A stretch of 64,000 nt of DNA from Pseudonocardiaceae bacterium YIM PH 21723 (GCA_003600225.1 QZFT01000111.1:1-64000); one strand, 5' to 3'. Positions 1 through 9,565 are shown, numbered from the stretch's first letter. The notes: generated from the letters alone by a model not told the origin. A program made the numbers and translations.

Positions 1-35
1 GTGGGGCTGCCGGTCACCTTGACCGACAGCCCCAC
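1..35 (-). terminator. hairpin terminator after the FtsK-like gene
   Basis: Arms GTGGGGCTG (1-9) and CAGCCCCAC (27-35) pair perfectly and an inner CGGTC/GACCG extends the stem. It lies just downstream of the stop codon of the minus-strand gene ending at 57. Confidence 0.7.
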
Positions 36-56
36 AACTACTCTAAGTGACAGAAT

Positions 57-2582
57 CTAGACAGGTGCTTCTGCCGCATCGCGGAGATTGCTCAGGAACC
101 AGCCCCGAGGTCGGGCGTCGTTGTCGCCCCGTGGACGCTGAGTGGGCAGACCGAACTCGTCGCGCAGGAGTTCCATCAGCTGGTTGGCGCTGTAGGAGTC
201 CTCCAGCAGCTCGACGGCCTGGCTGGTGGTGACGAAGTGATCACCAGGGAAGTCCTGCAGCCGCGCCAGCAAGGTCCGCAGTGGTTCCCGTACCTCGCCC
301 GCTCGTTGCTGCGGAATCCCGGATGAACTGGCTACCGACGGGTCCAGATAGCGATGGATCCGGTCCCGCAAGGTTGCACTGGCCCACCCCTCGGCCCCAC
401 TTCGAACCTCCGTGGGCAGCTGCCAGGGCGCCCCGGCCAACTCTGTGATCAGTGCCTGCCCGGCCGCCTCCTTCTCCGCCATGCTGGCCTGGGGTGCCGC
501 CTTGCCGATGACCACCGCGTACATCCACGCCGCCGCGAACTCCGGGCAGTCGGCGGCTGTGACCACATGCAGCAGTTCCGACATGGTCTTGCCGAGCGGC
601 CCGTACTTCGCGATCTCGGCGATCGCCTCGGTCATTTTCGCTTCCGCGTCGCTGGCCATCATGGTGATCTCCTCGGGGGCAGGATCCTGAAAATGCGTCT
701 GGGCTCCGGAATCAGGCTGGACTGGCTGTTCAGGCGCTGGTGACTCCTGGCCGCCATCGCGAGAGCCGACCGGCCATTCGACACCGAGATCAATCCGAGC
801 CGCCTGTACAAGCTCCGGAAGCCGGTCCGCATCCCACCGCCGAGCGTAAGCGGACCCCAGCGAGTTCTTGCGCTGCTGCGAGAAGGCCGGCTTGCGCGGC
901 GTGTAGTACTCCGCGACCGGGCCGATGAGATCCAGCTCGTCGAGGAAGAACGCCTTCCAGGACTCGGCCACCGGGACGTTGATGTCCCGCTGGATCAACA
1001 ACTCATTGTTCTTGAGCTGGGTAGTGCGGACGTTATTGCACTTGACCAGCGTCGATGAGCCGTCATAGTCGCTCTGCGTCGCGCCGGCCACCCGGACGAT
1101 GCAGTTCCGGCGGATCCGGGTGCCGTTCGGGCCCAGCGCCTCGATCAGGCCCTGCTGGGTCAGCAGCCAGAATCCGCATTCCGCTGCACGATCAATCGAC
1201 GCGATCGCGTCGAGCAGCTGCGAGGCGTTCATCTTGGTGCCCTTGTGGGTCATCACCTTCTTGTCCTTATGACGATCGAGCAGGTCCGGTGCCTCCTCCA
1301 AGAACATGACCACTGCCGGATCCTCGGGCGTGGCCCGGAATTTCGACCTGGCCCCCAGCGAACTCGTGCGGTCGGACACCAGCTTGTAGAACGCCACCAG
1401 CATGTCCAGCACCGCGTAAGCGTCGGGACCAGCCACATAATCGAGCAGAGGTCGGTCGGTATTGCCCAACAGCCAGGGAGCGAGCCATGGCAGGACCAGC
1501 GGCGTGAGCTTCTCGGTGCCCCCGACCCAGGCCACCACAGCGTCCCGTTCGGCCACACCGGCGATGAGGTTGTTGATGAACACCGTCTTGCCGCCACCGG
1601 TCTCCGAGCACATGATCCCGTTCCTGCCGATGATCGGAATCGGAACAGGCTCCTGATCAGCGAACTTCCCTGCCTTCACCGGTTCCCGCAAGGGCGGGAT
1701 CTCAGTACTCACCTGGTAGGGCAACGGCTCCAGGAAGATGTCCTTCGTGCGCACCTTCACGTAGAACAGGTGAGCTGGACCAGCGGGGTACGCCTGAACA
1801 TGGTGCTCCGGCAACTCGATCCCCTGCGCATGCAGATCGGCCGCCAGCACGGAGGCCAAGTTGCCGATCTTGCTCTGCAGGCCGGACAACTTGATCGGCT
1901 TGTTCGGGTTGTCCTTCAACGTCATCCGGAAACCCTCCGCCGTGTCGATGTTCTCGATCACCGTCACACCGGCAAGGTCGGCGCGGACCATCTGATCGCG
2001 GTGCTCCTCAACGGTCTGGGCCTGTTCAGTCGCGGTGGTCTCGACCTCCTTCATCTGCTGGTCCAGTGCCACGATCTGCCGCTGGGTCTCCCGTTTGATC
2101 GGCGCCTGGTGCCTGACCAGCAGAAACAACACACCCAGCGTGATCCCGAACAACAACAGCAAACCCAGCGCCGTGATGTTGATCGGCGATACTTCGGCCG
2201 CAAAAGCCATCCACGCGGTGCCCAGAAGCCCGGCGACCAGGCAAAACCCCACCGCCGTGTTGTGGTGTGCCGCCCCATACACGGCCTTGTGATACCGCCG
2301 CCTACACACCCAGACCAGTGCAAACGTGCTCAACGCCCCCAGCAGCCACACCGACCAGACCGGCAAGCCGGCCCAGACCGGGATGGCAGCCACGTTGTAC
2401 AAGGCCACGACCGTCATCAACGGCGCGAACCAGCCCGGCCGTGGGCTCCACACCCGGACAGCGTCGCGCACTGACCGCTGCGAGACCGAGGATGCCGGCC
2501 GCGGAACCTTACGCGCGGCATGCCCAGGTCGGACCGCGACCTCAGGTCTCGCTTGGACCTCGACCACCAGCAATCTCCTCAC
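57..2582 (-). CDS. FtsK/SpoIIIE-family DNA translocase (TraB-like conjugation ATPase)
   Basis: An 841-aa membrane-anchored P-loop ATPase, probably the double-stranded DNA pump for mycelial-type conjugation or element transfer. Four hydrophobic segments lie at about residues 48-90 and 103-150, followed by a charged linker. A Walker A motif (SETGGGKT, about residue 327) and a Walker B-like segment (VVMFLEEAP, about 427) identify the motor domain. The C-terminal 70 residues look like a winged helix rather than a classic FtsK gamma domain. The start is GTG at 2582 without an obvious Shine-Dalgarno, so translation could begin further in. It is the last gene of a minus-strand block of four. Family is clear; the conjugation role is inferred from the relaxase gene elsewhere in the window. 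Confidence 0.85.
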   Translation of the reverse strand: MRRLLVVEVQARPEVAVRPGHAARKVPRPASSVSQRSVRDAVRVWSPRPGWFAPLMTVVALYNVAAIPVWAGLPVWSVWLLGALSTFALVWVCRRRYHKAVYGAAHHNTAVGFCLVAGLLGTAWMAFAAEVSPINITALGLLLLFGITLGVLFLLVRHQAPIKRETQRQIVALDQQMKEVETTATEQAQTVEEHRDQMVRADLAGVTVIENIDTAEGFRMTLKDNPNKPIKLSGLQSKIGNLASVLAADLHAQGIELPEHHVQAYPAGPAHLFYVKVRTKDIFLEPLPYQVSTEIPPLREPVKAGKFADQEPVPIPIIGRNGIMCSETGGGKTVFINNLIAGVAERDAVVAWVGGTEKLTPLVLPWLAPWLLGNTDRPLLDYVAGPDAYAVLDMLVAFYKLVSDRTSSLGARSKFRATPEDPAVVMFLEEAPDLLDRHKDKKVMTHKGTKMNASQLLDAIASIDRAAECGFWLLTQQGLIEALGPNGTRIRRNCIVRVAGATQSDYDGSSTLVKCNNVRTTQLKNNELLIQRDINVPVAESWKAFFLDELDLIGPVAEYYTPRKPAFSQQRKNSLGSAYARRWDADRLPELVQAARIDLGVEWPVGSRDGGQESPAPEQPVQPDSGAQTHFQDPAPEEITMMASDAEAKMTEAIAEIAKYGPLGKTMSELLHVVTAADCPEFAAAWMYAVVIGKAAPQASMAEKEAAGQALITELAGAPWQLPTEVRSGAEGWASATLRDRIHRYLDPSVASSSGIPQQRAGEVREPLRTLLARLQDFPGDHFVTTSQAVELLEDSYSANQLMELLRDEFGLPTQRPRGDNDARPRGWFLSNLRDAAEAPV

Positions 2583-2633
2583 ATAGACACGGCCCGTACC
2601 TGCTGTGACCAGCAGATACGGGCCCGCACGCGG

Positions 2634-3956
2634 CTACCGCTGATTCGCGCTGATGTCCCACGCCTTGTGCTTCGGGTCGTTGTTATTGATCTTCTCCAAC
2701 TGCTCGGCGTGAGCAGATTCGAACACCGCCGCAGCGGCATGGAGCTGCGCCGCACAGGCCGCCATCGTGTTTGTCCACAAGCCGATTGCCTCAGTGAAGC
2801 TCGGGTCGATTGCGACCTGGTCCCCCATGGCGTCGATCTGCTGACGCCACATCGCGACGTCCGCCTCGGCGGCTTCCGGTGCACCCTTGACCCAGTCCGA
2901 GACCGCCATGGCGTTTTGGAACTCGGTCGACATGCCCGCACGGGCCTCGTTGATTGCCTCGAATGGATCGGCCATTCCTATACTCCTTCGTTCTGTCACG
3001 CTGCTGGAAGAGGCCGCAGGCGACGCTCCACCGGCACGTTCGTTGCTATTCCCACTGGTCAGTGGCCGTTCTTCGTCTTCGATGGCCTCAGGTCTCATGA
3101 CTGGGTCGTACCAACGCCTGTAGGTCTCTGCGGCAATCAGCGCCTGGTCGGCTGTCCTGCGCCCGGTGGAGTCGAAATCGCCGAGGGACTTCAACCACCC
3201 CCGAACTCCGCTCATACCTGAGGCCGCCGACTTGTCGCGGCCTGCACCGCGCTGGTCAGACGACCGAGACCGGCCCGGAAACAGACGCCCCCCACGGCCT
3301 TTCCCGAGGAACCCGTTTCCGTTGCCCTTGGAACCGGCCACCGAACGGCTACCGGCTGGCCCACCGCCTCGTCCCGGCCGACGACCAGCGCCGCCGGCTG
3401 CCTGCCCACCACGACCTCGACCAGCACCGGTAACCGACCCGGTGCGGCCCGAACCACCGCGGCGGTGGAACGGACCGACTCCACGACCACCCTGGCCACG
3501 AGATCGTCTTCCCAGGAACCCACCCGACTTACCCGCCAGCAGGCCGCCGCCGTGTGCCCGCCGGTGAGCGCGAGGAGACAGGCCCAGACCAGCACCGAAG
3601 CCACGACCCCCAGCCCGGCGCGGCGCCGACGTGATGGTCTGGGCCCGACGGCGATCCGGAGTCATCAGCCCCAACCGCCGAGCCGTCCCCGGCGCCAACT
3701 TGTGAACACCCAGAACCCCCGCGCCGGCTACCAGCACGCTCGCCACGAGAGTGCCCACCGTCGCCGCGGTGCCGGCCACCAGCTGCACCGTGGTCAACAA
3801 CGTCGACCCCGCACCCGTCGCGCCGGCCCAGGCCGCAGGCGAAGCCACGAGTGACTCGCCCGGCACCTCGGTGACCTCCTCGGTCACCGAGTCCACCACG
3901 GACGGGGCAGCTTCAATTACCTGCTGGTCAGGTGCCCTCTCGGCGGTCTGAGACAT
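2634..3956 (-). CDS. Gly/Arg-rich membrane-associated protein of the transfer block
   Basis: A 440-aa protein of unknown function. Residues about 45-85 form a hydrophobic Ala/Gly/Val segment pair, residues about 95-240 are extremely rich in Gly, Arg and Ser, and the C-terminal 110 residues form an ordinary acidic helical domain. The ATG at 3956 is chosen because GGAGG sits about 9 nt upstream; the GTG three codons earlier overlaps that site. It lies 51 bp upstream of the FtsK-like gene and is probably cotranscribed with it. The low-complexity middle could bind nucleic acid or the cell wall, but no known domain is recognised. Confidence 0.7.
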   Translation of the reverse strand: MSQTAERAPDQQVIEAAPSVVDSVTEEVTEVPGESLVASPAAWAGATGAGSTLLTTVQLVAGTAATVGTLVASVLVAGAGVLGVHKLAPGTARRLGLMTPDRRRAQTITSAPRRAGGRGFGAGLGLSPRAHRRAHGGGLLAGKSGGFLGRRSRGQGGRGVGPFHRRGGSGRTGSVTGAGRGRGGQAAGGAGRRPGRGGGPAGSRSVAGSKGNGNGFLGKGRGGRLFPGRSRSSDQRGAGRDKSAASGMSGVRGWLKSLGDFDSTGRRTADQALIAAETYRRWYDPVMRPEAIEDEERPLTSGNSNERAGGASPAASSSSVTERRSIGMADPFEAINEARAGMSTEFQNAMAVSDWVKGAPEAAEADVAMWRQQIDAMGDQVAIDPSFTEAIGLWTNTMAACAAQLHAAAAVFESAHAEQLEKINNNDPKHKAWDISANQR

Positions 3957-4003
3957 CGTGTTCACCTCCGTTCGTCGTGTTGTTCGCGCATTGCGTCATG
4001 CCG

Positions 4004-4363
4004 TCACCAAGTGGCCCCGGGTGAGGGTGCCGGTTGCCGCGGCACTGAGTGCTGGCCGTACCCGGCCGGACCAGGCTGTTCAGGCATCGGGCGATGCCCT
4101 TGCTGTGCACCCTGGTTCTGGGCGTGCTCGCCGACGGCCTGCGCGCTGTACGCGCCGTAGATCATCCGCAGCACATCCAGCCACTCCTTGCCGATGACCT
4201 TCAGCTGCTTCCGCTCCTCCTCGTCGAAGGGCAACTCCATCCCGTCTACTCCCGGAAAGGTGGCAGGCAAGGAGGCGTCAAGTTGAAGGAGGACGTTCTG
4301 CTGATGCCGCAGCAGCGTCAGGAACATCCCCGCCGCCTCGGTGGACGTCGTTGGTGGTTGCAT
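4004..4363 (-). CDS. small unknown protein of the transfer block
   Basis: A 119-aa protein with a helical N-terminal domain (about residues 8-75) and a Gln/Pro/Gly-rich, probably disordered tail. GGAGAG lies 5 nt before the ATG. It sits between two membrane-protein genes on the same strand, 40-130 bp from each. No family recognised. Confidence 0.65.
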   Translation of the reverse strand: MQPPTTSTEAAGMFLTLLRHQQNVLLQLDASLPATFPGVDGMELPFDEEERKQLKVIGKEWLDVLRMIYGAYSAQAVGEHAQNQGAQQGHRPMPEQPGPAGYGQHSVPRQPAPSPGATW

Positions 4364-4496
4364 GGTCTCTCCGTTCGGGAATGTGCTGATCAGAGGGCTT
4401 GCAGGCGTTCAGCGGAAGCGTTCGGATGAAGGGGAACGCCGACAAGGAAAAGTTCGCAGCCTCGGCGGCGGTGGTATGGATTCATCATCATCTCCA

Positions 4497-5657
4497 CTAA
4501 ACGCTCCTGGTCAGAGGGCTTGTTCGCGCTCTGGAGCGTCGTGTCAACTCAACGGGTGCGATCCCGTGTGCGGCGAGCTTCCCCATCGCGTCGTGCACAC
4601 CCTGTGATGCCCGTTGGCCCTTCCCGATCGTCCTGCGCACGAACTCCTTGGACGGCAGTCCGTCTGGCTGGAGCTGCCCCTGGCCGGCCAACACCGCGCT
4701 CCAGGCCTGCACGATGTGCTCGATCACCTCGTCAACGTCAGGGTCCAGCCGGGTGTCATCGCCGGGTAGATAGATCCCGGCCAAGATCCGCCCGAACACG
4801 AAGGTGACGAAAGACAGCCCCAGGACGGCGCCCGACACGACCAGGGGCGGCACCAGACGGCCGACGAACAGCGCGCCGTCGAACGGACGCGCCCAGATCG
4901 CGTGCTGGACATTGAGCAGCACGTGGGCCAGCAGCAGAACGATCTCGGTGGCGATGATGCCCGGATGCTGGACCAGATCCCGCAACTCCCGGGCCGATGC
5001 TCCGGCGCGAACCTCCGCGACCGTGATCTGCACAGCGAGCAACACCAGAATCGGGATCGCGAAGATGCAGTCCGTCAGGTAGAAGGTCCACGAACCCTCG
5101 ACACCAACCAGATCGTGGTGAACAGCCACCGCGCAGAACACCAACCCGATCAGGGTCAACGCCATCAGCACCCGGGTCAGCATGCGGTAACGCCAGTAGT
5201 AGAGCGCCAGGCTCGCGTTCGGATCCGTGATCTGCTTCCGTCGGCGCCGGGCCTTCGCAGCAACGACCCGCTCCGCACTGTCTCGCCGAGCGATATCGGC
5301 GAAGGCCTGCTCCTCCTGGTCCTGCTGCTCGACCTCCCGGAGCTGGCTGGTGACCTTCGCCTTGCGCCGCGCCCGCCGAACCCTCTCGCGACCCTCCCGC
5401 TCCTCCCGGGACTCGGCGACCGAAAGCACATCGAGAAGCGCTGGATTCGCCTGAACCTTGAGGAGCTCCTCCGCGTGCTGAACGAAATCCGTGAGCTCGC
5501 CGACAGGCTGCAACTCGCCGTAGGGCGTGCTCACCGATGACCTTCGCTCCGTGCGCGGGAAGAGCCGCAGGAGCTTGCCCTTCGGCTTCTCCTCCCCCGG
5601 GCCTTCCTGGATCTCCGCCTGATCTTCGGCGGATCGCGTGGCGACAGTGGTGCTCAC
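4497..5657 (-). CDS. multi-pass membrane protein, SpdB/DUF2637-like
   Basis: A 386-aa protein. Residues 1-145 are charged and partly coiled-coil (Glu/Arg-rich about 85-140). Four or five hydrophobic segments follow at about 155-290 and then a cytoplasmic tail. This arrangement resembles the spread-type membrane proteins of actinomycete plasmids, which is a family-level analogy and not a motif match. The start is GTG with GGAGGG upstream. It is the first gene of the minus-strand block and faces the divergent gene at 5798 across an inverted repeat that probably controls both directions. Confidence 0.65.
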   Translation of the reverse strand: MSTTVATRSAEDQAEIQEGPGEEKPKGKLLRLFPRTERRSSVSTPYGELQPVGELTDFVQHAEELLKVQANPALLDVLSVAESREEREGRERVRRARRKAKVTSQLREVEQQDQEEQAFADIARRDSAERVVAAKARRRRKQITDPNASLALYYWRYRMLTRVLMALTLIGLVFCAVAVHHDLVGVEGSWTFYLTDCIFAIPILVLLAVQITVAEVRAGASARELRDLVQHPGIIATEIVLLLAHVLLNVQHAIWARPFDGALFVGRLVPPLVVSGAVLGLSFVTFVFGRILAGIYLPGDDTRLDPDVDEVIEHIVQAWSAVLAGQGQLQPDGLPSKEFVRRTIGKGQRASQGVHDAMGKLAAHGIAPVELTRRSRARTSPLTRSV

Positions 5658-5721
5658 ACGCCCTCCATCTCCTGAACCAGACCTCCACCGGTCCGGAATT
5701 GATCGTCATCACTTGAGCGAA

Positions 5722-5754
5722 TTTAGCACCCTAAAGAAAATTTAGGGGGCTAAA
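5722..5754. promoter_or_regulatory. inverted-repeat operator in a divergent promoter region
   Basis: Left arm TTTAGCACCCTAAA (5722-5735) and right arm TTTAGGGGGCTAAA (5741-5754) are inverted copies with one mismatch and a 5-nt A-rich spacer. The site lies between the divergent genes at 5657 and 5798 in a local AT-rich patch, as expected for a repressor site. The HTH protein encoded at 5798 is the nearest candidate ligand. Confidence 0.6.
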
Positions 5755-5797
5755 CACGGTGAACGGTAGTTGGCCCTGACCAGCACTGTCAACGCAG

Positions 5798-6709
5798 ATG
5801 AGCACTGTTACCCCCCTCAACAGGCAGCTTGCGTTAGCCCCCGCAACCCACCAACATGGCCTCATGCAAGACCAAGAAGAAAACCTTTCTCCACCGGTCA
5901 AGGCCATCCTGAGCTGCGGAGACGACTTCCAACTCGTCCGCCAATCGAGCGCCATGATTGAGGAGTACCAGGGTCGAGTGCGCGACCTCTCCGTCGGCCG
6001 GAAAGCGGCTCTTGACCGCCTGACCAGCAAGTACGAACGCCCGGAGGTGCTGGCGAGAACCGGCCTGTCACCATCGCGCCTGACCCAACTCCTCACGGCC
6101 GCCCCACGGCCGGAACGAGCATTGCTCGGCACCGGCACCGTCATCGTCGCCCTCGGTGGAAAACACGAAGCTGGCAAAGACCGACCCGGGGTCACCATCT
6201 CCGAAGAGGACGTCGTGGCATGGGAGCTCCTGCGCACGGCCTGCGATGAACACGGGCTCAAGAGCCTCTACGAGGTCATCCCCGTCGGCGGCGCCATCAA
6301 CCTGAACAGACCCAACCTGACGGTCATCTGCGGCCCGCGGCTCTCACCGCAACTCGCACAGATCCTTGAGTCCGACAGCAACCTCAGCTTCGAGAAGGAC
6401 CAGTTCGGCTGGTACCTCGTCGACCACGGTGCCGGCCGTATTCACCGCTCCCCCGCCGACAACGGCGAGCCAGCTGACTACGCGTACCTAGGCCGATTCC
6501 CCCGCCCCGACGGCAAAGGACACTTCCTCTACATGGCGGGAATCCACGCCACCGGCTGCGCGATCGCAGCACACTGCCTGATCAACAATCTCAAGAGACT
6601 GCACACGGAAGTCAAGAAGAAGCGGTTCTCCATGCTGGCCAAAGGCACCTTCGACCCCATGACCAAACAGGTCCTCACCTCGGAGATCGCCAGCGAGATC
6701 TACAAGTAG
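5798..6709 (+). CDS. HTH-containing putative sensor/regulator
   Basis: A 303-aa soluble protein. Residues about 70-105 (ending in SPSRLTQLLTAAPRPE) look like a helix-turn-helix. The remainder is a single alpha/beta domain with the hydrophobic strand NLTVICGPRLSP (about 177) and a conserved-looking YLGRFPRPDGKGHFLYMAGIH segment (about 229-249) reminiscent of nucleotide- or ligand-sensing domains. No Shine-Dalgarno precedes the ATG; an in-frame ATG at 5864 is the alternative. The next gene, a PP2C-like phosphatase, starts 10 nt downstream, so the two are translated from one message and may act together. It could control the transfer block through the 5722-5754 site (inference). Confidence 0.65.
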   Translation: MSTVTPLNRQLALAPATHQHGLMQDQEENLSPPVKAILSCGDDFQLVRQSSAMIEEYQGRVRDLSVGRKAALDRLTSKYERPEVLARTGLSPSRLTQLLTAAPRPERALLGTGTVIVALGGKHEAGKDRPGVTISEEDVVAWELLRTACDEHGLKSLYEVIPVGGAINLNRPNLTVICGPRLSPQLAQILESDSNLSFEKDQFGWYLVDHGAGRIHRSPADNGEPADYAYLGRFPRPDGKGHFLYMAGIHATGCAIAAHCLINNLKRLHTEVKKKRFSMLAKGTFDPMTKQVLTSEIASEIYK

Positions 6710-6719
6710 AAAGCCCATC

Positions 6720-7535
6720 GTGCACATCACCACCTACACCGAACCAGGCTCCGCACAACGACCGAACGAAGACTGGGTCGGAACCACAAACAACCTGATC
6801 ACAGTACTTGACGGAGTCTCCGCCTACGCCGACCTGGACGGCTGCCACCACGGCACCCCCTGGTTCGTGGCAAACCTCGGCATCCGCATCCTCACCGCGG
6901 CGTCCGACCCGGCGACCACCCTGCCGGATGCCCTCGCCGACGCCATCCGGCAAACCAACGCCCTCCACGAACACACCTGCCGGCTGACCGAACTCGGCAC
7001 CCCGGCCGCCGCCGTCGCCATCGTTCGAGTCGGCGACCAGACCACAGAGTGGCTTGGGCTCGCCGATACAACAATCGCGCTGGTCAGGCACACCGGGGAA
7101 CTCACCGTCCACACCGACAACCGAGTCGATCACATAGCCACCGAGCAGCGGGACGCCGCCCTCGCTACTCCCCTGCGCTCCCCCGAGCACCCCAACGCCA
7201 TCACGCGACTTCAACAAGAACAGCGGCTGTACAGGAACACACGAGACGGATACTGGGTGGCCGGCACCGACTCATCGGCCGCCTATCAAGCAGAAACCGG
7301 TACCCTCCCGACCAGAGACCTTGCAAAAGTGCTGGTCACGACCGATGGCGCCGCCAGAATCGTCGACGTCTTCCAACAGCTCGACTGGCAGAGCGCCATC
7401 GACAGCATCAGCCTGCACGGGTTGCCGGTGCTCGTACGTCAAACACGCGAGCTGGAGGCTGCCGACCCGGACGGCGTTACCTGGCGGCGGTATAAACCCG
7501 CCGATGACGCAACGGCCGCTCTCATGACCGTGTGA
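6720..7535 (+). CDS. PP2C-like serine/threonine phosphatase
   Basis: A 271-aa protein with PP2C hallmarks: an N-terminal NED in the context SAQRPNEDWVG (about residue 17), a metal-binding VLDGVSAY motif (about 30-37), a central GLADTTIALVRH strand pair and a C-terminal ADDATAALM segment equivalent to the terminal D-D motif. PP2C enzymes are Mn/Mg-dependent protein phosphatases. It starts with GTG 10 nt after the HTH gene and the two form an operon. An HTH or sensor protein paired with PP2C suggests a phosphorylation-linked switch, but no kinase lies nearby. Confidence 0.75.
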   Translation: MHITTYTEPGSAQRPNEDWVGTTNNLITVLDGVSAYADLDGCHHGTPWFVANLGIRILTAASDPATTLPDALADAIRQTNALHEHTCRLTELGTPAAAVAIVRVGDQTTEWLGLADTTIALVRHTGELTVHTDNRVDHIATEQRDAALATPLRSPEHPNAITRLQQEQRLYRNTRDGYWVAGTDSSAAYQAETGTLPTRDLAKVLVTTDGAARIVDVFQQLDWQSAIDSISLHGLPVLVRQTRELEAADPDGVTWRRYKPADDATAALMTV

Positions 7536-7708
7536 CAGACCCGATCTGGTAGAGAATCGATATTTCGACGGCCCCGGATAATAGGTACGCAGCACCACTG
7601 TCTACTAGGCTTCGGCCCCAGCTTGGACTGCGGCCCCGTAGACATCAGCAGTGGGGTTAGAGGCCGCCGATCTCAAATGCTTCTCATTAGCTGGAAAGGC
7701 AATCAGAA

Positions 7709-7960
7709 ATGGATGTCCTGGACGTTGCAGTTGGCTACCTGGCCATCTCTGTGATCGCCTTTCTAGTGCTGATCATCTTGCTCCGGAAACAGATGGTCAG
7801 AAAGGAACGACGGGACCGTGGCATCGAGCTGCTCGGCACCGTGGCTGCCTTCTGGCCCGCTGTGCTGATCCTTCTCGGTGTGTGCGCCGTCAGTCCGTAC
7901 GTTCGGGATGCGATTCTCCGCTACCTGGATGACGGTACGAAGCCTGACTGGATGACCTAG
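7709..7960 (+). CDS. small two-helix membrane protein
   Basis: An 83-aa protein with two hydrophobic segments (about residues 6-25 and 44-63) separated by a basic loop (RKQMVRKERRDR). A GGAAAGG-like ribosome site lies upstream of the ATG. Function unknown. It stands alone between the phosphatase gene and degenerate DNA. Confidence 0.6.
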   Translation: MDVLDVAVGYLAISVIAFLVLIILLRKQMVRKERRDRGIELLGTVAAFWPAVLILLGVCAVSPYVRDAILRYLDDGTKPDWMT

Positions 7961-7974
7961 CCTGCCATCCACGG

Positions 7975-8301
7975 TTATCGGGAAGCTGGGCTCACTGAGC
8001 GGCCAGCACTACCGGCGCAGGTGTGGCGTCGCCGGACTTCGGCCGGATCGTCGGCATCAGGGTTCAGGTGAAGGGCGCGTAGCCGCGTGAATTCATCGAT
8101 CACCACGTGCACGAACCCGTAGCCGAATTCGGGCTGCGGTAGGTGTTGCGGCCGGCCCCACGGTGGTAAACCCGGCTGCGTTCGCCCTCGACCAGGCCCT
8201 CGACCAGGCCCACGAACCGCCCAGCTACCGCCATCGGAGATGCTGCCGATCCAGCGTCCGCCTGATCTCCTGCAGGACTCGCCCTTTTCGTGGCTAGCCA
8301 C
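7975..8301 (-). pseudogene. IS481-type transposase remnant
   Basis: The minus-strand reading at 8062-8124 gives GYGFVHVVIDEFTRLRALHL, which resembles the start of the DDE (rve) core of IS481-family transposases (typically GYDYVHVAIDDHSRLAY). The surrounding reading has no other transposase blocks, so this is a decayed fragment without recognisable ends. Assignment rests on one short block. Confidence 0.45.
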
Positions 8302-8420
8302 TACTGCGGCACTAGGAGCGCGTTAGCGTGGCCCGCCACCGGTGGCGATGCCGTGGCGTTCACCGGCCGCCCACGCGTCGGCCAGCAACGCCCGCCTTCT
8401 CCAGGATCGTCTCGGTGTAA

Positions 8421-8564
8421 CCCATCCCTGACACGGTCATCCCATGGCAAGCCGTCCAGAAGGCCGCCGCCGACCAGCGGGGTTCCATCATCGCCATGCC
8501 GACCGACCTGCGCGACCAGATCATCGTCCCCGCACGTGATTCCGGCCAGCACTGGGAAGACTGA
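8421..8564 (+). pseudogene. C-terminal gene fragment
   Basis: This frame opens right after a stop and encodes about 47 residues including DTVIPWQAVQKAAADQRG and MPTDLRDQIIVPARD, then stops 6 nt before a strong terminator hairpin. It has no start codon and looks like the preserved 3' end of a larger, deleted gene. Source family not recognised. Confidence 0.4.
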
Positions 8565-8570
8565 ACTGCT

Positions 8571-8603
8571 GAGGGGCCGGAGCTCATCGAGTTCCGGCCC
8601 CTC
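8571..8603 (+). terminator. hairpin terminator
   Basis: GAGGGGCCGGA and TCCGGCCCCTC form an 11-bp stem around a 10-nt loop, directly after the truncated reading frame ending at 8564. Confidence 0.7.
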
Positions 8604-8727
8604 AGTCTGCTCTCCTCTGCCCCCAACTAGGCGGGTGACAGCCGATCTGACAGCGGTGCTCTAGCACTCCTTCTAATGCCGTTTGCACCCGGAGCGCACG
8701 ACAATCAGCCCTCACACCGTCCGATAG

Positions 8728-9552
8728 TTATGCGGCCTGGGTCGTTATCCCGCGACCATCAAGGTCGATTAGGAGCTTGCGGTAATCGTCGGTGACCTCA
8801 GCCTTCGGGAAGGAGATCGGGAGCGGTGATTGCCGACCATACGCCTGGGGCTCGAAATGCTGCTTGCGGATCTGCGCAGTAACGAGCCCCTTGAATCGAT
8901 CACTGTCGAGGATTCCTTGCAGGACCTCTTGATAGAAGAGGCCTTCAGTGACCCTGTTGATGATGCAGGGGATGACCGCGGTGACCGTTGCCTTTGTAGC
9001 GCCTCCGTTTTGCATCATGTCGATGTGGTTCCAGACATCCTCAACGTCTGCGTGCTTGATCGTCGGCGCCAAGCAGAAGATGATGTCTGTGGCCGCTGCA
9101 ACGGCCGCGGTGGCGAGGATGTTCAGTTCACCTGGGCAGTCCAGGATGACGATGTCGAAGAAGCCGTCCAGTGCCTGGATGTCCTGAGCGAGATGGCCGG
9201 CCCCGCTGACCCGGGCGATGTCTAGTGCGTCACCACTGATGTTGTTGTGGCACGGGACGATGAACAGATTCTCGATTTCTGTTTCGCGAATGGCGTCTGC
9301 TAGGTAGACCTCTCGCTTGACGCCATTGTCCTGTTTGACTCGTTTCCGGCGAAGAAAGACGTCACCGATGTAGAACTGTCCCGGTTCGTCCGGGTCTACT
9401 TCGCTCTTCAAATAGAACGTCGAAGTCTTCTGCCGGTCAAGATCAATGACGCAGACACGTTGACCGCGCTGTGCCATCATCGTGCCAAGGGTGATTCCGG
9501 TTGCCGACTTACCGGTGTTTGCTGCGCCGCTCATGAGCGCGATGACCTTCAA
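8728..9552 (-). CDS. parA: ParA-family partition ATPase
   Basis: A 274-aa ParA/MinD-type ATPase for plasmid segregation. The deviant Walker A is SGAANTGKSAT (residues 8-18), Walker A' is VIDLDRQKTSTF (about 35-46) and Walker B is FDIVILDCPGE (about 132). The short N-terminus (no HTH) is the type Ib or Soj-like layout, so it probably does not autoregulate by itself. The start is TTG with GGTGGAGG upstream. It lies 39 bp downstream of parB, with one copy of the TATTCCG palindrome between them. Gene order parB-parA is reversed relative to most loci. Confidence 0.9.
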   Translation of the reverse strand: MKVIALMSGAANTGKSATGITLGTMMAQRGQRVCVIDLDRQKTSTFYLKSEVDPDEPGQFYIGDVFLRRKRVKQDNGVKREVYLADAIRETEIENLFIVPCHNNISGDALDIARVSGAGHLAQDIQALDGFFDIVILDCPGELNILATAAVAAATDIIFCLAPTIKHADVEDVWNHIDMMQNGGATKATVTAVIPCIINRVTEGLFYQEVLQGILDSDRFKGLVTAQIRKQHFEPQAYGRQSPLPISFPKAEVTDDYRKLLIDLDGRGITTQAA

Positions 9553-9565
9553 GATCCCTCCACCT

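Noticed and set aside
1245-2474. 409-aa plus-strand frame opposite the FtsK-like gene
   Set aside because: It lies wholly antisense to a gene with clear Walker motifs, and its His/Gln/Arg-rich composition is a shadow-frame signature.
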